NCBI GenBank assembly: GCA_035356615.1
Contig: DAOQSN010000057.1
Location: 1-17,591 of the forward strand
Source of the DNA: JAKQDH01 sp029558835
GTDB taxonomy: Bacteria > Planctomycetota > Phycisphaerae > UBA1845
Length of the DNA: 17,591 nt
Direction of reading: 5' to 3'
Position numbers and translations under genes: made by a program. Within the stretch, counting starts at the first letter, position 1; each line of letters starts with the position of its first letter. Shown in pieces: positions 1 to 6,716 of this stretch. A model generated the notes under the pieces. The model was not told the origin of the DNA. It did not search any database and was given only the letters and a program-made list of their open reading frames with translations.

Positions 1-106
1 CGCCGGACGCCTGCGCCGACTGACCGGGCAACCCCGCCAGCACACCACCGGCACCCACCAGACTTGCCTGCTTCAGGAATGCACGTCGCGAAACACTCTC
101 GGCCAT
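1..106 (-). CDS. N-terminus of a Tat-exported protein (partial, runs off left edge)
   Basis: Only the first 35 codons are present. They read as a twin-arginine signal peptide: a short N-region MAESV, the motif SRRAFLK (residues 6-12), a weakly hydrophobic Gly/Ala/Val/Leu stretch and a possible AxA-type cleavage site near SAQA. Proteins with such a leader are folded, often with a cofactor, before export by the Tat system. A GAGGTGA Shine-Dalgarno sequence lies four bases before the ATG, which supports the start. The mature protein lies outside the window, so the function cannot be named. It is on the same strand as the porin gene upstream of it but 458 bp away, so it probably has its own promoter. 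Confidence 0.72.
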   Translation of the reverse strand, partial: MAESVSRRAFLKQASLVGAGGVLAGLPGQSAQASG

Positions 107-423
107 TGCTCACCTCGGGCGTTGAGCCCAGGGGGCTGCGGTCCTTGCGGGTCGATTCCGGCGCTTACAGCGGTCGCCGTGCCAGCGGCGCGATTGCCGA
201 CCAGATTCCGCAGCCCGATCCACCGGCCAATACCGCGCGCCGTAACACGAATCCCCATGCATGCGCCGTACCGGCCGCTATCGGTTTTTCGGGGTATGCA
301 CACGCCTCACGAAGGACATCGGCCTTTCCGGGGTCGCCGCCGAGCAACGGGCGGGCAGGGCCGGGGGGGGGCGCTCAACGCCACTCGCCGTCTCCGTCAC
401 AGGCGGACGGAGCGCGCAAAGAA

Positions 424-447
424 CGGGCGCGGTCGTTGCCGCGCCCG
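424..447 (-). terminator. Terminator-like stem-loop
   Basis: A perfect 9-bp GC stem with a 6-base loop (CGGGCGCGG, loop TCGTTG, CCGCGCCCG). It lies about 118 bases after the stop of the porin gene. There is no T-run on either side, so intrinsic termination is uncertain; it could also simply protect the 3' end of the transcript. Confidence 0.3.
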
Positions 448-498
448 GCTACTGGGGCTCCATCTCACACCTGCCCGCCGACCCCACCCGGTGTGGCC

Positions 499-522
499 GG
501 GGCCGTGTTCAGCATCGGCCCC
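499..522 (-). terminator. Terminator-like stem-loop after the porin gene
   Basis: A perfect 7-bp stem, GGGGCCG with CGGCCCC, and a 10-base loop. It begins about 43 bases after the porin stop codon on the minus strand. No T-tract follows. Confidence 0.35.
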
Positions 523-564
523 GTACCCAGACCGGCCGCAGGTGCCGGGGGGGTAGTGCACGTC

Positions 565-2043
565 CTAGAACTTGAGCGTGCTCATGACCCAGAGGAAGTC
601 CGAGTCGTCGCTCAGGCCGGTATTGCCCACAAACGAGCCCGGTAGCAAGTGACTGTAGCCCAGCTCCAGTTCCACCATCTTGTGGAGCTGATACCGAATC
701 CGGAACTGCAGCTCCTGGGCAACCAGATCCCCACTGTTTCCCGTCGCGTCGCGCCGGCCCGGAATCACCCAGGCGTCCGTGTCGCTGGCCAGCCAGAAGA
801 CGCCATACGAGGAGTCCAGCCGCAGCTTGTCCGTCGGCTTCATCTCCAGCCGAACGTGCGGGCTGATCGTGTTCTCCCAGGAGAACAACTCCGTAATCGA
901 GTACGCCGTGGTTGTCTGGTACAAGCGGTTGAAGCGCTCATCCAGGCTGTCGTTGGGGCTGCGGTCACCGGTGGCGTAGGCGAGCGAGATGCTCGGCCGC
1001 GGCTTCCACTCGTGCTCAAAGGTGTAGCCCAACTCGCCATACGCGGCCCAAGCACGCCGCCGGCGCTCACCGTTCTCGCCGCATTGGAACGCGCCGTTCA
1101 TGTCGTAGTCAAAGTTCGTCTGGGCGATGGGACCGAAGAGGTGCATGCCGAGGCTGTGGATCTCGCCGTCGGCCGCCGCCGGATCGGTCCGCTGCTCGTC
1201 GAGCACGAAGTAGTAGGGCTCCAGCGTCACGTACTGAGACCACCCGCGCCACGCGCCGGTCAGCCCGTAGAGCCAGCGCTCCTCGTCCGGCCGATCAAGC
1301 TGCGTCATCCGCCGCTCTACGGGCTGGGCAGCCAGCAGGTCGATCTGCCAGTCCGCCTTGGGCTCTCCGAAACGCAGCCGGAAGCCGTCGAATGCCTGGG
1401 TCGTGTTGCCGAACGTGCTCCGCGACACCTGCCGCCGGTCTACTAGGTCGAGCGTCATGCGCCCCGCCCGGAACTGGATCGGGATGCCCGGTCCCAAAGC
1501 GTCCTTGAAGTACAGCTCTCCGAACGCCTGGAGGATATCGTACTCGTCCACCTCTCGCGTGGTCTCCGGGAAGTTGCTGTTGAACTGCCGGCCGTCCTGG
1601 AACTCAAACCCGAATCGCAACGGGTCCACGATGTCCCGGATGCCCAAGTACACGCGGCTACGCAGCAGGAACTGCCCATCATTCTCCAGGGTCGCCCGCC
1701 GGAGATAATCGTCGTGGTAGTCGAACCGTGTCCGTTGCTCGATGCCGAACTCGAGCCACTTGATGTCCTTAAGATCCTCGATTCCGAGCTTGTCGAGCGT
1801 CTTCACGTAGTCCGGCGGCTCCGGGGCCGGTCGGGCGGACCAGCCCTTCGTAACATAGGGCCCGGCCTTCTTAGCCGGGGCTTCCGTGGCCGCCGGCGCA
1901 GGCGCCGGTGCTGCAGCACCCGCTTGGGCGGTCGGTGCCGGTTGGCCCGCCTGGCCCGTGGTTTGCGCCGCCGACGATACCAACACCGCCATGAGCACTA
2001 CGACAAGGACCGCGCCCTGCCCAAGAACCCCTTTCCTGACCAT
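565..2043 (-). CDS. Alginate-export-family outer-membrane beta-barrel protein
   Basis: A 492-residue outer-membrane protein. Residues 1-26 form a signal peptide (MVRKG, then a Val/Leu/Ala core ending VSSAAQ). An Ala/Pro-rich linker follows to about residue 65, then a barrel region with many short alternating strands. Segments such as EFGIEQRTRFDYHDDY, FQDGRQFNSNF, FRAGRMTLDLVDRRQV and FDGFRLRFGEP are the pattern of the alginate-export (AlgE-like) domain, which in many bacteria is a general anion or substrate porin and not truly for alginate. The chain ends in phenylalanine (STLKF), the usual barrel-assembly signal. The frame is open for another 89 codons upstream, but AGGAG eight to nine bases before 2043 and the signal peptide fix this start. 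It lies 403 bp after cysA on the same strand, so a role in sulfate passage is possible but only inferred. Confidence 0.8.
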   Translation of the reverse strand: MVRKGVLGQGAVLVVVLMAVLVSSAAQTTGQAGQPAPTAQAGAAAPAPAPAATEAPAKKAGPYVTKGWSARPAPEPPDYVKTLDKLGIEDLKDIKWLEFGIEQRTRFDYHDDYLRRATLENDGQFLLRSRVYLGIRDIVDPLRFGFEFQDGRQFNSNFPETTREVDEYDILQAFGELYFKDALGPGIPIQFRAGRMTLDLVDRRQVSRSTFGNTTQAFDGFRLRFGEPKADWQIDLLAAQPVERRMTQLDRPDEERWLYGLTGAWRGWSQYVTLEPYYFVLDEQRTDPAAADGEIHSLGMHLFGPIAQTNFDYDMNGAFQCGENGERRRRAWAAYGELGYTFEHEWKPRPSISLAYATGDRSPNDSLDERFNRLYQTTTAYSITELFSWENTISPHVRLEMKPTDKLRLDSSYGVFWLASDTDAWVIPGRRDATGNSGDLVAQELQFRIRYQLHKMVELELGYSHLLPGSFVGNTGLSDDSDFLWVMSTLKF

Positions 2044-2446
2044 TCCTGATGCTCCTGAAACTCGACTTGCCGTCGTCTCTATGCCTGCGGCGGAACCCCG
2101 CCTCCCACCCAGGGGGCCCGGCCGCCCAAACAGCACGTCCTTCTTCTCTGACCCACCCCCGCCCCCGGGGGCGTCTGTGGAGCGTCCCACACCGCCTGCC
2201 CAACTGCAGCCTCCGCGCGGGGAAACCTGCTCACGCCGCCACGGCCGCCCCACGGGCTCACCTGTATAAGCACTGTGCTCGTTCTCATCGGTCGTTGCGC
2301 ACCGCGCCACCGGCGCTTCCCGGCCGACACCTCCTCAGCATACCACCGCTCGCACCTGCCGCAAGGCCGGTCTTCATGCGCCCTCCGGGCCGGCCAGGGC
2401 GAGTTCGCCGCGGCCGGCTCGATGCCCCCGCCCCAGCCTCGATCGG
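2044..2446. other. Intergenic stretch between cysA and the porin gene
   Basis: Roughly 400 bases without a supported gene. The minus-strand frame of the porin continues open into it but encodes Arg/Gly/Pro-rich low-complexity sequence. Near cysA there is a nested stem-loop. A perfect 14-base palindrome, CGCCCCCGGGGGCG, sits at 2160-2173, inside what would be the porin leader or promoter region. No clear -35/-10 pair was found. Confidence 0.45.
2389..2418 (-). terminator. Nested stem-loop after cysA
   Basis: Outer arms GCCGGCC (2389-2395) and GGCCGGC (2412-2418) enclose an inner pair GGCGA and TCGCC (2398-2409), giving one nearly continuous hairpin about 29 bases after the cysA stop. Position and stability suit the end of the sulfate-transport transcript, although no T-run follows. 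Confidence 0.45.
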
Positions 2447-3520
2447 TCAGCCCTGCCCCTCGTCAACGAAGACGTTGACCTCCCGCGGAACCACGAACAC
2501 CTGCTGCCCGGCCTCCAGCGCCAGGGCCCGGAACCGCTCATGGGCCAGTTCCACGTGCACGGCCTCACCCGACTCGGCCGTCAGGTCGATCTTCACCCGC
2601 GGTCCAGCCGAGTTGATGTGGCACACCGTTGCCGCGAACCCTGGTTTTCCATTGGGGTGGTGCTCAATCTCCAGGTCATAGGGTCGAACCAGTCCCCGCG
2701 CCGGGACCGTGGTGGCGTGGGGCCGACCGGAGTAGTCGATCTCCATGGGGCCGAGGATTGCCCGGCCACCCTCCACCCGGCCGTGGAAGACGTTCACGTG
2801 CCCCAGGAAGTTCATCACAAACTCGTTGGCCGGGTGATGGAAGACCTCCGCCGGGGTCCCAAACTGTTCCATGCGCCCGGCGTTCATAATCGCCACCCGG
2901 TCCGCTACTTCGAGGGCTTCCTCCTGGTCATGCGTGACCAGCACGCTGGTGACGTGCAGTTCAGCGTGCAGGCGGCGGAGCCAGCGCCGCAACTCCTGGC
3001 GGGTCTTGGCGTCCAGGGCTCCGAAGGGCTCGTCCAGAAGCAGCACCTGGGGCTCAATCGCCAGGGCCCGGGCCAGTGCGATCCGCTGCCGCTGGCCGCC
3101 GGAGAGCTGCGCCGGGTATCGCCCCGCCAACCACTCCAGTTGCACCAGGCGCAGCAGTTGTTCGACTTTTTCCCGGATCTGCTGCCGCGACGCGCGCTGA
3201 CTGCGCCTCTTCACTCGCAAGCCGAACGCGATGTTCTCGAACACCGTCATGTGCCGAAACAAGGCGTAATGCTGAAAAACGAATCCGACCCGCCGGTACC
3301 CCACGCCCTTGGTCGTCACGTCCTCGCCGTGCAGACGGACCATCCCCGCGCCCGCGTCGGCCTTCTCCAGGCCGCTGATGATCCGCAGCAGCGTCGTCTT
3401 TCCCGACCCCGAGGGACCCAGCAGCGCGACCAGCTCGCCCGTTTCCACGCGCAGGCTGACGTCTTTGAGTGCCGCGAACGCGCCGAAGTGCTTGCTGATG
3501 CCAAGTGCCTCGATACTCAT
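2447..3520 (-). CDS. cysA: Sulfate ABC transporter ATP-binding protein CysA
   Basis: A 357-residue ATPase that powers sulfate or thiosulfate import by the CysTW permease on the inner face of the membrane. Visible motifs: Walker A GPSGSGKTT (35-43), Q-loop Q83, signature LSGGQ (139-143), Walker B VLLLDEP (159-165) and the switch histidine in VTHDQEE (H197). The C-terminal third carries the regulatory (TOBE-like) domain, including the GLVRPYDLEIE segment typical of CysA rather than of sugar-type ATPases. The start at 3520 is chosen because its ATG overlaps the cysW stop (ATGA), the usual sign of translational coupling; the longer open frame up to 3577 would overlap cysW coding sequence. Full family length. 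Last gene of the sbp-cysT-cysW-cysA unit. Confidence 0.95.
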   Translation of the reverse strand: MSIEALGISKHFGAFAALKDVSLRVETGELVALLGPSGSGKTTLLRIISGLEKADAGAGMVRLHGEDVTTKGVGYRRVGFVFQHYALFRHMTVFENIAFGLRVKRRSQRASRQQIREKVEQLLRLVQLEWLAGRYPAQLSGGQRQRIALARALAIEPQVLLLDEPFGALDAKTRQELRRWLRRLHAELHVTSVLVTHDQEEALEVADRVAIMNAGRMEQFGTPAEVFHHPANEFVMNFLGHVNVFHGRVEGGRAILGPMEIDYSGRPHATTVPARGLVRPYDLEIEHHPNGKPGFAATVCHINSAGPRVKIDLTAESGEAVHVELAHERFRALALEAGQQVFVVPREVNVFVDEGQG

Positions 3521-4422
3521 TGGGGCAGGCCCTCCACTTCTTCCGCCGCCTGCACCGACTCCTCCTTGAACTTCCACTCCGCGAAGCTCTTGAGCACCAG
3601 CGTGATCATCGCCACCACCGTCAGCAGCGACGCCACCGCGAATGCCCCGACGAAGTTGTACTCGTTGTAGAGGATCTCAACGTGCAGCGGCATGGTGTTG
3701 GTCAGCCCGCGGATGTGTCCGGAGATTACCGACACGGCCCCGAACTCGCCCATCGCCCGGGCGTTGCAGAGGATCACCCCGTAAATAAGCCCCCACTTGA
3801 TGTTCGGAAGCGTGACACGCGCGAACGTCTGCCAGCCGCCGGCACCCAACGTCAGGGCGGCCTCCTCCTCTTCCGTGCCCTGGGCTTGCATCAATGGAAT
3901 CAGTTCCCGGGCCACGAAGGGAAACGTTACGAACACCGTCGCCAGCACGATACCCGGGACCGCGAACACGATCTCGATGTTGTGTGCCTTCAGCCACGGT
4001 CCCAGGTACCCGTGCAGACCGAAGAACAGCACGTAGATCGTTCCCGAAATCACCGGCGACACTGCAAACGGCAGGTCAATCAGCGTGGTCAGCACGCTCT
4101 TGCCCAGGAATTCGAACTTGGCGATCGCCCACGAGGCGGCCACGCCGAACACCAGATTCACGGGTACCGCGACGGCGGCCGTGATCAGCGTCAGGCGGAT
4201 GGCGGACAGCGTGTCGGTGTCCCACAGAGACCGGAAGTAGGCGGTGAGCCCGCTCGCCAGCGCCTGCGTGAAGATGGCCGCCAGGGGCAGGACGAGAAAC
4301 AGCCCGATGAAGGTGAACGTGATGGCGATGGCCGTCCAGCGCACCACCAGAGGTTCGGTGATGGCGCGTGGTTTTCGCCACAAGAAGCGTTCGATCTTGC
4401 GCCGTAGTGTCCTCTGGGCCAT
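3517..4422 (-). CDS. cysW: Sulfate ABC transporter permease CysW
   Basis: A 301-residue inner-membrane permease subunit with about six membrane spans, starting with a basic cytoplasmic tail. The conserved cytoplasmic EAA loop that docks with CysA is visible as EEEEAALTLGAGGWQTF, followed by RVTLPNI. Segments LPFAVSPVISG and RAMGEFGAVSVISGHI are characteristic of CysW. It forms the channel with CysT. It starts 12 bp after the cysT stop, with a GAG-containing weak ribosome site in that gap, and overlaps cysA by 4 bp, so the genes are surely one operon. Family-typical length; nothing appears missing. Confidence 0.95.
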   Translation of the reverse strand: MAQRTLRRKIERFLWRKPRAITEPLVVRWTAIAITFTFIGLFLVLPLAAIFTQALASGLTAYFRSLWDTDTLSAIRLTLITAAVAVPVNLVFGVAASWAIAKFEFLGKSVLTTLIDLPFAVSPVISGTIYVLFFGLHGYLGPWLKAHNIEIVFAVPGIVLATVFVTFPFVARELIPLMQAQGTEEEEAALTLGAGGWQTFARVTLPNIKWGLIYGVILCNARAMGEFGAVSVISGHIRGLTNTMPLHVEILYNEYNFVGAFAVASLLTVVAMITLVLKSFAEWKFKEESVQAAEEVEGLPQ

Positions 4423-4434
4423 CGCTCGTCTCTC

Positions 4435-5274
4435 TCAGCGAACCGCGGCGTGGCGCTGGCCGCTCCACCATTGGAGCAGGTTGATGATCAGCAACAGCGT
4501 GAACGAGATCAGCAACATCGCCACGGCAATGGCCGTCGCCTCCGCGTATTCGTACTGCTCCAGCTTCATGACCATCAGCAGCGGGACGATTTCCGTCTTC
4601 ATGGGCATGTTGCCGGAAATGAAGACGATCGACCCGTACTCGCCCAGCGCCCGAGCGAACGCCAGGGCGAAACCCGTCAGCATCACCGGCCAGAGTTCCG
4701 GAAGAACCACCCGGCGCAAGGTGTGACGCCGCCAGGCGCCCAGGCTGGCCGCGGCCTCCTCAATCTCCGGATCCAGGTCCTCGAGGACCGGTTGCAGCGT
4801 CCGCACCACGAACGGCAGCCCGATGAACGTCAGCGCCACAACCACGCCAAGCGGTGCGAAAGCCACCTTGATGTTCAACAGGGCAAGCCACCGCCCGACC
4901 CAGCCGGTGTCGGTGTAAAGGGCGGTTAGCGCGATGCCGGCGACGGCCGTCGGCAACGCGAACGGGAGGTCGATGAGCGCATCGAGAAGCCGGCGGCCCG
5001 GGAAGCGGTACCGCACCAGCACCCAGGCTACGATCAGCCCGAAGAACAGGTTGAGGCACGCCGCGGCGAGCGACGCTCCAAAACTCAGCCTATACGCCGC
5101 CAGCAACCGGGCGTCGGTGACGGTGTGCCAGAACCGTTCCCACGAGAGGGTGGCCGTTCGCGCGAACAACCCAGCCAGCGGGATCAGCACGACCAGGCTG
5201 AGGTACGTCAGGCTGAACCCCAGCGTCAGCCCGAAACCCGGCAGAATGCTCGGCTGTTTCAGAACCAGCTTCAT
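4435..5274 (-). CDS. cysT: Sulfate ABC transporter permease CysT (CysU)
   Basis: A 279-residue permease partner of CysW. N-terminal PSILPGFGLTLGFSLTYLS is the classic CysT opening, with about six hydrophobic spans after it. The EAA loop reads EIEEAAASLGAWRRHTLRRV; downstream, RALGEYGSIVFISGNMP and the end QWWSGQRH are also typical. The reading frame is open far upstream of 5274 but there overlaps sbp in another frame, so the ATG at 5274 is the start; the ribosome site is weak (CGGAA about 10 bases upstream). It lies 86 bp after sbp, the widest gap in the operon. Confidence 0.95.
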   Translation of the reverse strand: MKLVLKQPSILPGFGLTLGFSLTYLSLVVLIPLAGLFARTATLSWERFWHTVTDARLLAAYRLSFGASLAAACLNLFFGLIVAWVLVRYRFPGRRLLDALIDLPFALPTAVAGIALTALYTDTGWVGRWLALLNIKVAFAPLGVVVALTFIGLPFVVRTLQPVLEDLDPEIEEAAASLGAWRRHTLRRVVLPELWPVMLTGFALAFARALGEYGSIVFISGNMPMKTEIVPLLMVMKLEQYEYAEATAIAVAMLLISFTLLLIINLLQWWSGQRHAAVR

Positions 5275-5360
5275 GGTGGTGGTTTTTCCGTGACGGTGCC
5301 GCGTCGCCGGGTTCACGCCGATGGCGGCGCCGCGTCCGCCGCTGCTTCGCCAACCGGCTG

Positions 5361-6377
5361 CTAGCCGGGCTTGTAGATGTCGTCGAACACACCGCCATCG
5401 GCGAAGTGCTTCTTCTGGGCGACCTGCCAGCCTCCGAAATCGCTGTCGATGGTGAGCATCGGGATCTGCGGGAACTTCTGGGCGTACTTCTTGGCCACCG
5501 ACTCCAACGTTGGACGGTAGTGGTACCGGGCGACGATGTCCTGAGCCTCCTCGGAGTACAGGTGCTGCAGGTACGCCGTGGCAAGCTTGACGGTTCCGTG
5601 CTTCTCCGCCACCTTGTCCACCACGGTTACCGGTGGCTCGGCCAGGATGCTCATCGAGGGGACGACCATCTCCACCTCGCCCTTGCTGACCTTCTCCATG
5701 AAGAGGAACGCCTCGTTCTCCCAGGCGAGCAGCACGTCCCCGATGCTCCGCTGTACGAAGGTGATGGTCGAACCACGTGCGCCGGAGTCCAGCACGGGCA
5801 CGTTCTTGAACAGCTTGGTCACGAACTCCTTCGCCTTGGCTTCGTCGTTGTTGTTGTGCTGCAGAGCGTAGCCCCAGGCGGCCAGGTAGTTCCACCTCGC
5901 GCCGCCCGAGGTCTTCGGATTGGGCGTGATTACCGACACGTCCGACCGGATCAGGTCGTCCCAGTCCTTGATATTCTTGGGGTTTCCCTTGCGAACGAGA
6001 AACACGATCGTGGACGTATACGGGCAGCTATTGTGCGGCAGCCGGCTCTGCCACTCCTTGGGCAGTAAGCCGGCGCGCGCCGAAACCTCGTCAATGTCAT
6101 AGGCCAAGGCGAGCGTCATCACGTCCGCCTCCAGCCCGTCCATCACCGCCCGAGCCTGCTTGCCGGCCCCGCCGTGAGACTGGCGGACAGTGACCTTCTG
6201 CCCCGTTTCCTTCTCCCAGTGTCTGGCGAAGACCTCGTTGTACTCCTGGTACAGTTCGCGCGTCGGGTCATAGGAGACGTTCAGCAACACGGCCGCGCCA
6301 CTCTGCGCCAAGCTGACACTGCTCAGCACAGCCAACACCCCGAGAACAGCCAGAATTAACGTCGTTTTTGCGTTCAT
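5361..6377 (-). CDS. sbp: Periplasmic sulfate-binding protein (Sbp/CysP family)
   Basis: A 338-residue secreted binding protein that delivers sulfate to CysTW. Signal peptide: MNAKTTLILAVLGVLAVLSS with likely cleavage after VSLA. Family hallmarks are LNVSYDPTRELY, QSHGGAGKQARAVMDGLEAD, TLALAYDID, NPKTSGGARWNYLAAWG and GDVLLAWENEA; several of these hydrogen-bond the dehydrated sulfate in known structures. An ATG at 6404 in the same frame would put the AGGAG ribosome site inside the gene; that AGGAG lies nine bases before 6377, so 6377 is preferred. First gene of the sulfate operon and divergent from a sigma-54 activator. Whether it prefers sulfate, thiosulfate or another oxyanion cannot be read from sequence alone. 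Confidence 0.94.
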   Translation of the reverse strand: MNAKTTLILAVLGVLAVLSSVSLAQSGAAVLLNVSYDPTRELYQEYNEVFARHWEKETGQKVTVRQSHGGAGKQARAVMDGLEADVMTLALAYDIDEVSARAGLLPKEWQSRLPHNSCPYTSTIVFLVRKGNPKNIKDWDDLIRSDVSVITPNPKTSGGARWNYLAAWGYALQHNNNDEAKAKEFVTKLFKNVPVLDSGARGSTITFVQRSIGDVLLAWENEAFLFMEKVSKGEVEMVVPSMSILAEPPVTVVDKVAEKHGTVKLATAYLQHLYSEEAQDIVARYHYRPTLESVAKKYAQKFPQIPMLTIDSDFGGWQVAQKKHFADGGVFDDIYKPG

Positions 6378-6540
6378 GCTGCAATTCTCCTGTTTCGCAT
6401 CCATCGAACTGGCGACGAATGCCGAGAGACCGACGGCGCAACCCGCGCCAGCTTATCGGCCAATCCGGCCGGCCTGAGTCGTCTCAGCGGGCCGCTGCGC
6501 CCGTTGCGTGCTGCCCCGCCGCTCCGAAGCGCAAGCTCGC

Positions 6541-6594
6541 CGAATCCCTATTTGGGTGCATGGCACCGGCTGTGCCACTCCGAAGAGGGATTCG
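6541..6594. promoter_or_regulatory. Nested inverted repeats in the sbp/activator control region
   Basis: Outer arms CGAATCCCT (6541-6549) and AGGGATTCG (6586-6594) are a perfect 9-bp inverted repeat. Inside them TGGCACCGGCTGTGCCA (6561-6577) is a second inverted repeat with 6-bp arms. The two centres differ by only 1.5 bases. The element lies between divergent genes, 164 bp from sbp and 122 bp from the activator start, where an operator or upstream activator site is expected. It could alternatively be a small REP-like hairpin element. Confidence 0.5.
6561..6577. promoter_or_regulatory. Possible sigma-54 (-24/-12) promoter, readable on both strands
   Basis: TGGCACCGGCTGTGCC on the plus strand and TGGCACAGCCGGTGCC on the minus strand both have a perfect -24 half (TGGCAC) and a GC at -12 with the required ten-base gap between GG and GC. 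The -12 box (GTGC) differs from consensus TTGC at one base. Minus-strand use would start sbp mRNA near 6551; plus-strand use would start near 6588, upstream of the activator. The palindromic nature means that one or both orientations may be accidental. Confidence 0.35.
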
Positions 6595-6630
6595 ACCGTG
6601 TTTCTGTACGTATTCTGGGGTTCCCTGGGT

Positions 6631-6659
6631 TTGAACTGACGATAACCGTCTTATATGAT
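6631..6659 (+). promoter_or_regulatory. Sigma-70-type promoter of the sigma-54 activator gene
   Basis: TTGAAC (6631-6636), a 17-base spacer and TATGAT (6654-6659), in a locally AT-richer patch. Predicted start near 6666, about 50 bases before the ATG at 6717. This is the main reason to reject the longer frame beginning at 6504, which would start upstream of the promoter. Confidence 0.6.
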
Positions 6660-6716
6660 GGGCGCGTCCGTGACTGGTCACGACAGGCCCGTGATATATT
6701 GTGGGTAGACCAGATT

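Larger units (their letters stand above)
107..564. other. Intergenic stretch with two GC-rich stem-loops
   Basis: About 460 bases with no convincing gene; several open frames exist on both strands but are arginine- and proline-rich, have no domain and overlap each other. Two hairpins are visible: GGGGCCG (499-505) pairing with CGGCCCC (516-522), and CGGGCGCGG (424-432) pairing with CCGCGCCCG (439-447). Both lie downstream of the porin gene on the minus strand and could end its transcript. The rest must hold the promoter of the Tat-exported protein, but I cannot pick out a clear one. Confidence 0.5.

Noticed and set aside
64..645. Plus-strand open frames at the left end
   Set aside because: Arg/Pro-rich, mutually overlapping and running over the ends of two better supported minus-strand genes.
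2540..3670. A 376-codon plus-strand open frame opposite cysA
   Set aside because: It is the antisense shadow of a clearly conserved ATPase gene in GC-rich DNA and has no domain of its own.
3505..4407. A 300-codon plus-strand open frame opposite cysW
   Set aside because: Strongly Arg/His/Gln-rich composition, typical of the reverse of a membrane-protein gene; no ribosome site or domain.
6504..6716. Longer N-terminus for the sigma-54 activator
   Set aside because: The extra codons include the nested palindrome and a good -35/-10 promoter, and encode no domain; the start at 6717 fits the promoter and the onset of the GAF-like region.
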